DNA from: Emydura subglobosa
Lineage: Eukaryota > Chordata > Testudines > Chelidae
Assembly (NCBI GenBank): GCA_007922225.1
Contig: ML679946.1
Coordinates: 94,246,759-94,310,758 of the forward strand
DNA length: 64,000 nucleotides
Direction of reading: 5' to 3'
Shown: positions 21,482 through 31,087 of the stretch, piece by piece
How the letters are laid out: each line of letters starts with the position of its first letter
How positions within the stretch are numbered: the stretch's first letter is position 1
The notes under the pieces: model-generated
Seen by the model: only the letters and a program-made list of their open reading frames with translations
What the model was told of the DNA's origin: nothing
Databases searched by the model: none
Position numbers and translations under genes: made by a program

Positions 21482-21600
21482 TGAAGGGGAAACCAGGCAC
21501 AGAGAGGTGAAATGACATGCCCAAGTTCACACACTGGGTCAGTGGTAAATCCAGGACAAGAATCCAGGCTTTCTCACTCACCGTGAACTGCCATATTTGT
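21482..21600 (-). mobile_element. MIR-type SINE, antisense
   Basis: GAAACCAGGCACAGAGAGGT, then GAAATGACATGCCCAAGTTC and ACACACTGGGTCAGTGGTAA, is a good reversed SINE core and head. It ends near AGAATCCAGGCTTTCTCAC. Confidence 0.85.
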
Positions 21601-21614
21601 GAGAGCAGCTGGAT

Positions 21615-22115
21615 TTAAAGTTACAATAATAGTTAGAGATAGTCAGAAAATATATTTCTGTACCTGGAAATTTTTGACTTTTTAGTGAAAAATGACAGAC
21701 TGAAAATAAAAAAAATGTGGAAATGCCTCCACCTCATGGGAGTCGTAGTTTGGTACCTCATGCCCCCATTTTCCTCTCTGGACCAGGCTACTTGGCTAGG
21801 CTATGTTCTCCTATAAATGCTCCATGGTCTTCCTTTCTTGTTGAGCTGCTGCAGTTCACCAGGGAGATCCAGTCTGGTTGGCAAGCCCAGCTTAGAGAGG
21901 GAACAGGAGCATGAGGCACGTAAAGCACAACTCCCTTAAGGCATTGTGGCAACATTTCTAAAATTTTGTTTTGTTTTGTTTTGTTTTCAGCCAAAAAACA
22001 TTCAATATTCATTTGAAAGTGTTCAGGTCTCGTGTGATAACTTTTTTTAAAATTAAAATTTGAAATTGTCCATGAAAACCAGAGACTTTTTTAGGAAAAG
22101 AAGCTCATTTAGTCA
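21615..22115. repeat. AT-rich repeat region with (TTTTG)n
   Basis: AGTCAGAAAATATATTTCTG and GAAATTTTTGACTTTTTAGT on the left oppose AATTTGAAATTGTCCATGAA on the right, hinting at a worn inverted-repeat element. A pure TTTTG pentamer array lies at 21965-21987. No coding content is evident; the frames at 21717-22012 have no known domain. Confidence 0.4.
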
Positions 22116-22991
22116 AAGCCCCCAGTCTTCATGGAAATATAATTTAAACAGAAATCATCAGAAGTTCAGTGTGATAGCCAACCAGAAGCTCAGATGTTAA
22201 TCTGAAAGTTGTCTGACCCTTTCAGATTTGGACTGTGTACCAAGGCTTACAAAAACAGACTTTCCCCTTCAAATTTCCTTTATTTGCTTGCTTGGACTAA
22301 TTGGTTCTTTTCTTGGCATTTTTACCATCCATCATATAGCTGAGATCAGGAAATGCAGAAGCATTCCATTTTATAATCATACATTTTTTAAAAAAAAAGT
22401 TGTTGGTATGGTTAGGTTCAATAGTGAAAGGATGTTCTTGTAAAGTGATTGAGCTATCACTTATTACTGCATGCCATCTCGTTTAATACATGGTGTTAAA
22501 GCATTTATAAACAACATTATACCGATATTTAAAATATCTTAAAACTTATATATCTTATTACGTATTATTTTATTAATATCTTATTACTAAACTAAAGGTT
22601 AATCTTTAATTTTTGATTCTTAACATCACAGAGGTGCTTGTGTGTGTCAGTTTCATGTCTATTATTGAATGAGATTTACATGAGATTAACAAATCACTTA
22701 TGCAGCGTATCTGTTTAGTCGTCTTTGATGTTATTGTCAGGTGAATAATTGGTAATTCAATTCTTGCAGGAAGAATAATATTACACTCAAATCCCTGTGT
22801 GAAGAAAAGTTGTTAATGACTGGGGTGACTCAGGTTTCCATAACAACATATTGCAAGCAAAGATCAAATGGAATATTAAAACAGTAACTCACTTGAGCAT
22901 AAAAAATAGGACCTAGTAGCATTAGAAGATAACTTGAATCTGCATAACAATTCATAACCCTCTCCTTCTTTCTACTGTATTACTATCGCAG
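22116..22991. other. No gene seen; AT-rich unique DNA
   Basis: The sequence is repeat-poor and strongly AT-rich at 22440-22620. The segment 22640-22870 has mixed composition and homeodomain-type motifs (AATAATTGGTAATTCAATTC). It is a possible conserved non-coding stretch leading up to the exon-like signal at 22992. Confidence 0.4.
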
Positions 22992-23030
22992 CCTATAAGA
23001 TCTGCGGCAAGGAGCTCCTCATTTCATCGG
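22992..23030 (+). other. Candidate 39-bp micro-exon with strong splice signals
   Basis: A pyrimidine-rich run (CCCTCTCCTTCTTTCTACTG) leads to ATTACTATCGCAG, a good 3' splice site. Thirty-nine bases follow, then GTAAGT, an ideal 5' splice site. The 39 bases are open in two frames and divisible by three. The sequence after the donor (ACAAAGCTGAAATTGGAACC) resembles a reversed MIR SINE, so the donor may be SINE-derived and the exon a chance or exonised repeat. I do not recognise the encoded peptide. Confidence 0.22.
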
Positions 23031-23639
23031 GTAAGTTAAGGACAAAGCTGAAATTGGAACCCTGAATTGTCTTGCTTTTAGGAGTTAAGACAGACCCTAG
23101 TGGCTATTTGAATGTAGCTAGGTGTCTTTCTTATTTTATGATAGCATAATTTGAAACCAACTATGAAACTTCTATGGAGGGGTAAAGAAATGGACATAAT
23201 GGCAGATACTTCCCTACTGAAGTCAGTATGAGCTGCAGTGCCACCAATACAATGACAACACTTTGCACTACATCGCCTTGTTATCAGCCCCTGCTAGTGT
23301 GATCACTTTCCCTGTATTGGGCTGAGTTTGGGGTCTCAATGAGAGCTATCCAGCTAAGGCTCAGTCCAGAAGAGATGGAGATGCTAGTTGTCGAGGGAAT
23401 ACAATAATCAATAGAGGAGATGAGCTGCGCTTTTTATTTTCTCATGCGGTTTGCACCTGTAAGGTTTATTTGATCCTGAGTTGCACTTATTAAGATTTTG
23501 TTTTCTTTCTCCTCCACTGGCCCACCACCATGTTGCTATTAGTTGGCTAATTTCCTGTAGATGTCATTGTAGACGTGGAGCTATAGGAGAGATTTAAAGT
23601 ATGAGAGAACAGGGGGTCAGAAAGAGCAGTAGAGTTGAA
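23031..23639. other. No gene seen
   Basis: A weak reversed SINE trace lies at 23040-23085. The remainder is unrecognised, with no domain in any frame. Confidence 0.4.
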
Positions 23640-23745
23640 AGGAAAGTTGTTCTTCTGGTTAATGCACAAAACTGAGACTCAGGAACTTGAGGCTCAATTC
23701 TGAATTCAGCAGCAGACTCCTTGTCCAAAGTTGTTATATTTTATT
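23640..23745 (+). mobile_element. MIR-type SINE head, sense
   Basis: TTCTGGTTAATGCACAAAAC, then TGAGACTCAGGAACTTGAGG and CTCAATTCTGAATTCAGCAG, is a worn tRNA-like head followed by a CAGACTCCTTGTCC segment. The order agrees with the sense copy at 10345. Confidence 0.6.
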
Positions 23746-24197
23746 TTTAGAGAAAAAGTCTTCACTAGCAATTTAATTTCTTAGCCATGGACAAGGTAAA
23801 TGAAGGCTGTTTACTCACCGAGTGATCATTTCTATTATAAAGATGTCTTTATCCAAATACTTCTCCACTCAGTATTACACAGCTTTTTTGCTTTCAGTTA
23901 TTCAGTTTGACAGCCTTATCCTGTGGGATTCTCTCTTAGTTGATATAACACTAAGTCATTATGACAGTTCACTGGACCGGAATAGAGAACAAGTTAAGGT
24001 ATCTCGTAATCAGCAGCATATCACTAAAAGAATGTCTCTTTGGCACCAATCTGCTCCTTGCAGTTTACTTAAGTCAGCAGTTTGGGTAAAGTTTTTCATA
24101 GAACATGACTCTTTTCTGCGTCACTGAAGCATATCCTTCAGCATCAATGTTTGATGTTTCTCTGCCTCTACCAGACCTCACAAGATAAGTAGCCTGA
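23746..24197. other. No gene seen
   Basis: A 101-codon plus-strand frame at 23822-24127 starts MIISIIKMSLSKYFSTQYYT. It has no recognisable domain and its composition fits AT-rich background, so I do not call a gene. Confidence 0.4.
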
Positions 24198-24595
24198 TAA
24201 GAATATAAAAATGACCATAGTGGGTCAGACCAATGGTCCATCTAGCTCAGTATCCTGTCTTCCGATAGCGGCCAATGCCAGATGTTTCTGAGGGAATATT
24301 CAGAACAGAACAATCATTGAGTGATGCATGCCCTGTCATCTGGTCCCAGCATCTGGTAGTCAGAAGTTTAGGGACACCCAGAGCTTAGGGTTGCATCCCT
24401 GACTGTCTTGGCTAATAGCCTCCATGAACTTATCTAAGTCTTTTTTGAACCCAGTTCTAATTCACAACATCCCCTGGTAATGAGTTTGTTTTGAAACCAG
24501 CTTCCTATTCATTGCATCAGGTGACCCCTAGTATGTGAAGGGATAAATTACACTTCCTTATTCACTTTCTCCATGACATTCATGTATGTACTTCC
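24198..24595 (-). mobile_element. CR1 LINE 3' region, antisense
   Basis: Forward text CATAGTGGGTCAGACCAATG, GTCCATCTAGCTCAGTATCC and TGTCTTCCGATAGCGGCCAA is the reversed CR1 3' end. It continues with CTAATAGCCTCCATGAACTT, ATCTAAGTCTTTTTTGAACC and TTCCTTATTCACTTTCTCC. It is a different CR1 subfamily from the copies at 4221, 17378 and 58415. Confidence 0.9.
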
Positions 24596-24639
24596 TCTGC
24601 CTCACAGCGGAACCCCCTGATTAACCACTCCACCTGATT

Positions 24640-25110
24640 GGCTGAGAAAGCAGTGGCGTACTGGGGGGGAGGAGGGCATGCCCCCAGACGCTGGCCTGGG
24701 GAGGGTGTCAGCCAGGCCCTCAGAGAGGAGGCACCCTGCCCCCTGTTGAAGGCAGCCAGGGCGTTCTCCTGGCTCCTCTGCCCCTGCGCTGGGCACAAGG
24801 AGGGAGCCACAGGGACCAGGGCTTTGCACCCCCCCACCACTCCTGCTGCTACCGGGCAGCCCCCGCTACTCCTACAGTGAGTGGAGAGGGGGAAATGAGT
24901 CCACAGACCCCCCCCCCCACAGGGTGCTGCCGATGCTGCTGCTACCGCCGATGGAGGGGAGTGACAGAGAGTGGGACACTGGCCCGCAGAGGCCCCACCC
25001 CCATGGGGCGCTGCCACCTATGGGGGGGGCGGGAAATGAGGGAAAGTGGGACACAGGCCCAAAGACCCTCCCTCGGGGGGCACTGCCGATGGGGGGGCAC
25101 CAATGTAAGT
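24640..25110. repeat. GC-rich block with ~70-bp tandem repeats
   Basis: At least two and a half diverged units of about 70 bp run from 24886 to about 25100. Shared blocks are GAAATGAG or GTGACAGAGAG, then GTGGGACAC(T/A)GGCCC, (A/G)GACCC, GGGCGCTGCC and (G)ATGGGGGGG. The GC content far exceeds the flanks. The open frames in all phases (up to 145 codons) are Pro/Gly/Ala-rich repeat translations, not genes. It is probably the interior of a transposon or a minisatellite. Confidence 0.65.
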
Positions 25111-25435
25111 ATGGCCCCCGAGCGCCGGAGACCCACGATGTGCTACTCTGAGGAAGTCAGCAAGCCAGCTCTTAAGCCAAACAGCAACAACGGATCTCTG
25201 GCTGCTCAGCATTTATGCCCACAGCTGTGATTTCCCCTGAGCCTGCCTTGCTCCCATCCTGCCCAGTCCACTCTAGCCCTGTTTCCCTACTACCTTTCTG
25301 ACCCTGACCCTTGGCTTAGGTTCTTGACTCTGGCTCTGACCCACTGACTCTAGTTACGGTCTTCCTGACTCCAGCTACTAGGCCTGGAGGCCCGAATCCC
25401 AGTTTGTGACAGTAGCCCCCTCTGGGGTGAACATG
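25111..25435. other. Unassigned segment, possibly LTR-derived
   Basis: A run of loosely repeated CTGAC(C/T)C and GACTC units (TTTCTGACCCTGACCCTTGG, CTTGACTCTGGCTCTGACCC, ACTGACTCTAG) ends in CCCAGTTTGTGACAG. Pyrimidine-rich segments of this kind occur in LTR elements, but I cannot fix termini. No gene. Confidence 0.3.
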
Positions 25436-26003
25436 GCAACTGGTGAAGAGCACTCAACAATATTACACAATGGGAGAGGAATATCATGTCCAGCTAAAAG
25501 TGCCAACTGTATTATTAGACACCCGAAGTTGGAATTGGACCTAGACCTAGACAGTGAGGTCAATATTCATATGTTTTGCAAGAAGTATTATAAGCTGGCT
25601 GCAAGAGGCTGCACCCTAACTTTCCATCTCATTGGAAAAAAATAGTTCCTTTGGCCAACATTTTCAAAAATGAGTCTAAATTTAGACTTGTAAGTCCAAA
25701 CGTAGATGCCCATGAGTGGGAGTTTACCCAAATTCTTATGTGGTTTAGGAGCACACATCCCAGTGATGTCAATTCCCATTTTGAAGTCAAGTCCCATTTT
25801 TAAAAGTTCTCCTCAGTGAATTAGAAGCACGTGTCTCACCCTTAGGTACTAGACACTTATTTTTGAAAATGTGGATCAGCAGCAGCACAGTGCACTTTAC
25901 GCATTGCCTCAGCATGGTGCGAAGGAAAGGAACTCAACTCAAAGGAAAGGCTGCTGCCCACAGAATTATTAGCACCACTTCTTGCTGCAACTCCAGTACT
26001 GTG
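25436..26003. other. No gene seen; worn palindromic repeat
   Basis: AACATTTTCAAAAATGAGTC at about 25660 and CCCATTTTTAAAAGTTCTCC at about 25795 are weakly inverted ends of the AAAATTTTC palindromic group. A short GGACCTAGACCTAGACAGTG repeat lies near 25538. No gene. Confidence 0.4.
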
Positions 26004-26272
26004 ACCCTGTCTACACTGACCTCCAGGATTTGGCGGCAGTCGACGGGAGTTACGCAAGCTACGCAAAAAACTTGCATAACTCTCGTCGACTTCTGGGCTC
26101 CTCTTCTGCGCGCCATCTTCACTATGCGCCATCTTCACTACACCACTTGCGAAGGTGGTCTTAGTAAGTTGATTTCTGGATCGACTGAGCGGGTCTTCAC
26201 TGACCGCTCAGACGATCCGGAGAAATCGATCTGATGGCAGCGACTTTGCCGCCATCAGTGCAGCCGTGGTCT
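26004..26272. mobile_element. MITE with TGTCTACACTGA ends (subfamily B-like)
   Basis: The left end ACCCTGTCTACACTGACCTC and the right end GCCGCCATCAGTGCAGCCG are inverted. The interior holds CAGTCGACGGGAGTTACGC and its inverse AACTCTCGTCGACTTC, an internal hairpin, and CTTCACTATGCGCCATCTTCACTA, where an 11-bp unit is duplicated. No coding content. Confidence 0.65.
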
Positions 26273-26344
26273 GTTAGATGTTCAATGAAAGTCTTGTATC
26301 TAAGTTCTGAACAGATCTGGTCTTGCTTAGCTCGTGAAATTATT

Positions 26345-26432
26345 TATTTATTAAATCAACAATGCGCTCACTGCACAGAATGAAGATAATCCCTGCTCTT
26401 GAGGAGTTTATCATCTATATCTGGAGAGATCA
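26345..26432 (-). mobile_element. SINE tail fragment, antisense
   Basis: AACAATGCGCTCACTGCACA, then GAATGAAGATAATCCCTGCT and CTTGAGGAGTTTATCATCTA, matches in order the segment at 45380-45480. It is the reversed distal part of the MIR-like SINE group. Confidence 0.5.
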
Positions 26433-27111
26433 TACATTTAAGTAGTCAGATTAAAACATGTTTGATTTGTATCAATTTTGTTTCCTGCTATGGTCTAGCA
26501 AGTCTTATTTACAGGAATTAATGTCCATTTTTTCCAGCGTTTACTCAAAAAAATAAATAAGGCTAATCATCTGACAATAAGTGTCAATATGGAGTAGCTT
26601 TTAATATTAATTAGTTTTCAGAGTGGTCCTGTGAGCCAGATACAATTCACAGCTATTGAGACAGGGAAAGAATTATGGAGATTATGACATAAGAATGAGA
26701 GTTGTGGATTTTTCCCCCTCACTTGAATTACTGTAATACACCAGTAGCCATGGGATAATGAACATGATCTCATGTTTGATCCTGGGTCATATATATTTAT
26801 GTTGTAGTATCCTATCAAAATACTATAGGAATGTACAATAATGGTCCAAAACAGTGTGGTATTTTTGTAAGTTATATATGTATATTTTAAAAGACTCTGG
26901 GAGTAGTTTTTATAAGTGTAAATTGAATAATTTTGAATAGATTTTAAGCCAAAAGGGAGCATTACATCATTTCTGACCTTCTATATACTGGTTTTTTTGC
27001 AATGGTCACATTACCACAGGAAGAATATAATTTCTTTCGAAGCGATGCATTACAATCAAATATAATTTGATGCAGAATCCAAGGAACCAATCCTACAAAA
27101 TGAGGAAGGAC
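26433..27111. other. No gene seen; AT-rich unique DNA
   Basis: A 114-codon minus-strand frame at 26618-26962 (Tyr/Ile/Asn-rich, MLPFGLKSIQNYSIYTYKNY) has no recognisable domain and the composition of AT-rich background. I see no repeat. Confidence 0.4.
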
Positions 27112-27979
27112 TAAGGGAACGTCTACATTACAATCTTAAGTTGACTTATGTTAGGCCGACTGCAGTAATGACACTACCCTCCTTCTGTTGGTGATACACG
27201 TCGTCAGCATGGGCACTTCCACCGACTGACGAGGGGCAGCATGGGAGGTTGAGAGCCAGGGCTGTCAGCTCCACACAGCACACTGCTGGGAGCCCAGCTG
27301 CCCCCCCAGGCTTCTCAACCTAATTCTGTAGCGTAGGCCAAGCCTGTAAAGCAGCGTATGTCAACCTAACTATTTCAGTGTCTACACTACAGCTTTGCTC
27401 CCACCCATGTAAGTGCCTTACTACACTGACATCATAACTCCACCTCCACAAGCGGTGTAGGGCAACACAGTGTCTGGGTAGACACTATGTTATTTACATC
27501 AGCTATTGGCTGTTTGTCAATTTCATGGCTCAGGTGCTGTGAAATTGACAAGAAAGTGGCTCTGGCTCCTCCAGCGGCTCCTGCCAAGTCTCTGCTCCAA
27601 GTAGGGCTGCCCACCCTGCTCCTGGCTTGGACTTCCCCCCACCCCCATCCCCCAGGGTCCCAGCTCCCCACCAGGACCACGGCAGCCAACCAAACTCTGG
27701 GTGCTGATCTCCTGGCCAGAGGTGAGAAGCCCCAGGTGGCTTCCCTCCTTCTCCGGCTGGGAGTGGGGTGGTGAGAAGGCTGGGTGGCTGTCCTCCCCCC
27801 CGCTCCTGGCTGGGAATGGATGGGTGAGAAGCCCTGGGGGGCAGCTGGGCTCCTGGCGGGAAGCTGTGTAGAGCTGAGAGCCCTAGCTCTCTTTCCCACA
27901 TGCTGCCCCTCTTCAGTTGGTGGAAGCGCTCCATGTGATGATGTACACCACCAACAGAAGGGTAGTGTAGACATAAGCC
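27112..27979. mobile_element. ~870-bp MITE-like element with GC-rich interior
   Basis: The left end TAAGGGAACGTCTACATTAC and the inverse of the right end GTAGTGTAGACATAAGCC are of the GTCTACACT type. The interior is GC- and Pro-codon-rich (27560-27900). It contains the longest open frames of this part (180 and 134 codons, minus strand), which overlap in several phases and have no domain. I read it as a non-autonomous DNA element with a GC-rich filler. Confidence 0.6.
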
Positions 27980-28006
27980 ACTGCAGTAATTACTGTAACA
28001 TAGATA

Positions 28007-28046
28007 GGGTATGTCTACACTACAATCTTAGGTCTAATTGTGCTTG
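28007..28046 (+). mobile_element. Isolated MITE end
   Basis: GGGTATGTCTACACTACAAT, then CTTAGGTCTAATTG, is a single left end of the same group as 27112-27979, about 30 bp after that element closes. The rest of the copy is missing. Confidence 0.6.
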
Positions 28047-28394
28047 ATCTTCTTTTCTTTCCCAAAGAGACTGCTTTATGAGCTCATTGAATCATTGACG
28101 GTTATGAGACTCATTTAGTTGAGACACTTGTAAAGTGTTGCTGTGGAGAAGCCTGTGCTCTAAGTTGTCCAAAATAACAAGAGTCCAGCTCAGCCCATTT
28201 ATATAAATTGCTTGTAAAAATAAACAAATTTGAGAACAGAAGTACTGGTATAAACAGGGCTGTTTCAGTTTTTTTTTTAAAAAAAAAACATAATTAAAGG
28301 TCTAAAAGTCTCATAGTAAAATCATCAGTTGACATAATCTAAGAAATTGTATAAAAAAAAAAAATGCTTTTAGTTGGTTTATTTTAACGGAATG
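28047..28394. other. No gene seen; A/T tracts
   Basis: T8-9 followed by A9-10 around 28270-28290 forms a T-to-A switch tract; another A12 run lies at about 28354-28365. No gene. Confidence 0.45.
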
Positions 28395-28812
28395 ATGTTG
28401 ACACCCTGTCACAAGTTAGGGTCTGTAGTGGGTCCCTTGCTGGGTTCCTCAGGTTTCCTAGTTTACCCCCTGGTCTGGTCAGGGCAGTCTCTGGGGTTGG
28501 TGTTTCTCTTTCTGAGTCTGTTGGGGTATCACTGGCTTATCAAGGAGTTCGAGGAGGCTGCCTGACACAGAGTTGTTAGTGCTCTGCTGTCTCAGGCTTC
28601 TCTGCCTCCCCCTCCTTTGTTGCTCTCCCTCTTTTATATTAAGCTTTGCCTCCTTCACGAGATTCAGCTCTGGGTGTCTGTGTCCACCATTGGCAGCTCT
28701 TGCAGTTGTGCATGGGCGTGGCCGGTCTACCTGATTGAAGGAACGGAAGGCTCCCCTATCCCTCCTGCCTAAATCCTGAATAGGGCTTATAGATCCCATT
28801 GCACACTCCTTT
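28395..28812 (-). mobile_element. Possible solo LTR, minus orientation
   Basis: Read on the minus strand, a TATA-like AATATAAAAGAGGGAGAGC lies at about 28620-28640. The far end reads CTAACTTGTGACAGGGTGTC. The same TGTGACAGGGTGT phrase begins the minus-strand repeat ending at 40232. This suggests an LTR-type element, but I could not fix a TG...CA pair or TSD. The 106-codon minus frame here has no domain. Confidence 0.33.
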
Positions 28813-28984
28813 GTGGGAAAATGAGAGGTGGGGATGAAAAATCAGACAGTGTGAATAGTTTAACTCTGCATATATGATTGTGCATGTAGTTTACTTCTCA
28901 TGAAAGATGAAAAATATTAGATAGACTTTGTGTATAATATAGCTGGTCAAAAGTTTTCATCAAAACACTCTGTTTTTCAATGAG

Positions 28985-29087
28985 ATCTGGAGTAAAATTT
29001 TCAAAAATGCCGAAGGAGCCTAAATCCCATTGACTTAGTCTTCTAAGTCTCTTGGGCACTTTTCACAGTTTTACCTGAATCTATAGC
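28985..29087. repeat. Palindromic MITE (AAAATTTTCAAAAATGCC type)
   Basis: GGAGTAAAATTTTCAAAAAT on the left is inverted against GGCACTTTTCACAGTTTTAC on the right. The centre is AAATCCCATTGACTTAGTC. It is more complete than the fragment at 2758. Confidence 0.65.
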
Positions 29088-30795
29088 CATAGCATTTTTG
29101 AAAAATGTAAAGGAGAAAACCCCTGTCCACCTGCTGGCTATTGCTTCTTTCTGCCTAATTTGTTATTTTAATTGCACTGTGATTCATTCTTTAGCTTCTT
29201 AACACTTATACCTTCCATTTCATTGTGGGGGAGGTTATATTTATGTAGCAATGCCTAGTGAAGTGGCTTTAGACTTTTATATATTTTGAATGTTTAATAA
29301 CTTATTTGCTAATAAATATGCATAAGAGCAGAAGCCCAAAATCAAAGAATCAATCAGTAAAGAGAACAGAGAGTTAATTAGAAATCACAAAGAGAACAGT
29401 AGTGAGAGTTCTCTTAGCAAGCCCACCATTACATTTAATTAGATTGAATCTATTCTCTTTGCCCCACACAGTCAGGGAGATGCAATTTATCCTGCATGTC
29501 ATTGACAACAATGAGAATGTAAAAATAGTTGTTTGTGATTTTTCTGACCTGAAACAAGCATTATTGTCCATTTTCTTACATTGCCTCAACCGAAAAAGGG
29601 GTAATTACATTTCTTAAAGATCCAGTGTCAAACACAATAACCATCACACACAAACACACACACACACACATACGCAGAGGGCTAAATGGTGCTGCAACAT
29701 GGCAGGAAGGAGGCCTGCTTCAGAGAAGAAATCCTGGGGTGTTGTATGATCCCCACTGATGATCTGCTACTGGATTATTAGATACACACACATTGCAGGT
29801 TCTGATGGGGTAGAAACAAAGCTCAGACCATTTCCCACCCTCTCTACTCGCTTACCTGCTTACCTGCACAGGGGAAAGGAACACCTATATATACACAACT
29901 CCTGCCTTCCCACCATGCCTGAAGTGAGGCTCCACCGGCGGTGTGTGTGTGTGTGTGTCTGATTTCCCCATGTGCTCCTATGTAGATGCACAGGGCTGGG
30001 TCAAAATCTGTTTCTTATTTTCAGAACTGTAAATGACCATTGAACAGGCCTGCTAGAAATTCGGTAAGGCCCAGTTACTGAGCAGCTGGATGTGAGGCTG
30101 CGAAGATCCGTGATGAGGCAGTGGTGTAGTTGCAGAGCAGCTCCTCAAAGACCCAGTAGCTAAAGCAGCCTCTACAGACTCTCACATGGACTACTGCCAT
30201 GTATTGAGAGTACAGGGGGATTTCCTCAGCAGTTGATCCTCCAACCCCACTCCATCTGCTCTGCACAGTCCATCCATGTCCATCCTCTCCACCTCCTTGC
30301 GTACTGCCATGCAGGCAACTGGCATGGTGCACAGTCCCAGGAATCATGCCCCATCTGGGTAACCCCTGCATCTGATTTCCCACACTTTGTGTACCATTTC
30401 TGCTGCCAAGAGACCATCTTCAGCCAAGGCGGAAGGGATAGGCTCTTCCCCAGGAAATTACGCTCTGATTAGAATTAGTGTTTATACTGGCATCTGCAAA
30501 AGTTGCCTTGGTCTTCCAACCCTTTACATGAATAGTCCTTTTGGGATGACTCACCAAGGACTAGTCGGAGAGGAGTAACCGAAGAGGACTCTACACTTAA
30601 AACAGATGGGGGCTGACTCTCCATGGTCCTTTGCCACATGCAGTTATTGATCCCCATGTCCAGTGCATGTGAAATGCTACAAACCTAGGATGGTAGTGTT
30701 TATTGTATGCAATACGCACAGGTGTCAGGGAGCTCACAGGGAGCTAGGCAGTGGAGCATCTGACCCCATTTGTTGTGATAGTTAAGCCTAACTCT
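29088..30795. other. No gene seen; unique DNA with CA/GT microsatellites
   Basis: A (CA)n tract lies at 29645-29670 and a (GT)n tract at 29941-29957. The remaining sequence is unrecognised. Open frames at 30075-30578 (60-102 codons) overlap on both strands and have no domain. Confidence 0.5.
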
Positions 30796-31087
30796 AAGGG
30801 TACACCTACACTGCAATTAGGCACTCACAGCAGGCCTGTGCCAGCTGACTTGTGCTCGCAGGGCTGGGGTTAAGAGGCCGTTTAACTGCGGTGTAGAAAT
30901 TCAGGCTTGGGTTTCAGCTTGAGTTCTGGGAACCTCCCACCTTGCAGGGTCCTACAGCCTGGGCTTCAGCCTGAGTCTGAACATCTCCACTGCAATCAAA
31001 CAGCCCCTTAGCCCTAGCCCTGCGAGCCCAAATCAGTTGGCAAGGGCCAGCCGCGAGTATCTAATTGCAGTGTAAACATGCCCTAAG
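30796..31087. mobile_element. MITE with long GTCTACACTGCAATTAG-type ends (subfamily A)
   Basis: The left end AGGGTACACCTACACTGCAA, continuing TTAG, is inverted against the right end CTAATTGCAGTGTAAACATG, continuing CCCT. TAA flanks both sides, compatible with the 3-bp TWA duplication of PIF/Harbinger elements. The interior parallels 18036-18304, including an internal inverted pair GGGCTTCAGCCTGAG / CAGCTTGAG. There is no transposase. Confidence 0.82.

Noticed and set aside
24580..25230. Overlapping 145-, 117- and 75-codon frames in a GC-rich block
   Set aside because: All phases are open because the DNA is a low-stop GC-rich tandem repeat; the translations are Pro/Gly/Ala-rich without domains.
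27432..27974. 180-codon minus-strand open frame
   Set aside because: It lies inside a GC-rich MITE-like element, overlaps open frames in other phases and on the other strand, and has no domain. Long frames are expected by chance in GC-rich filler.
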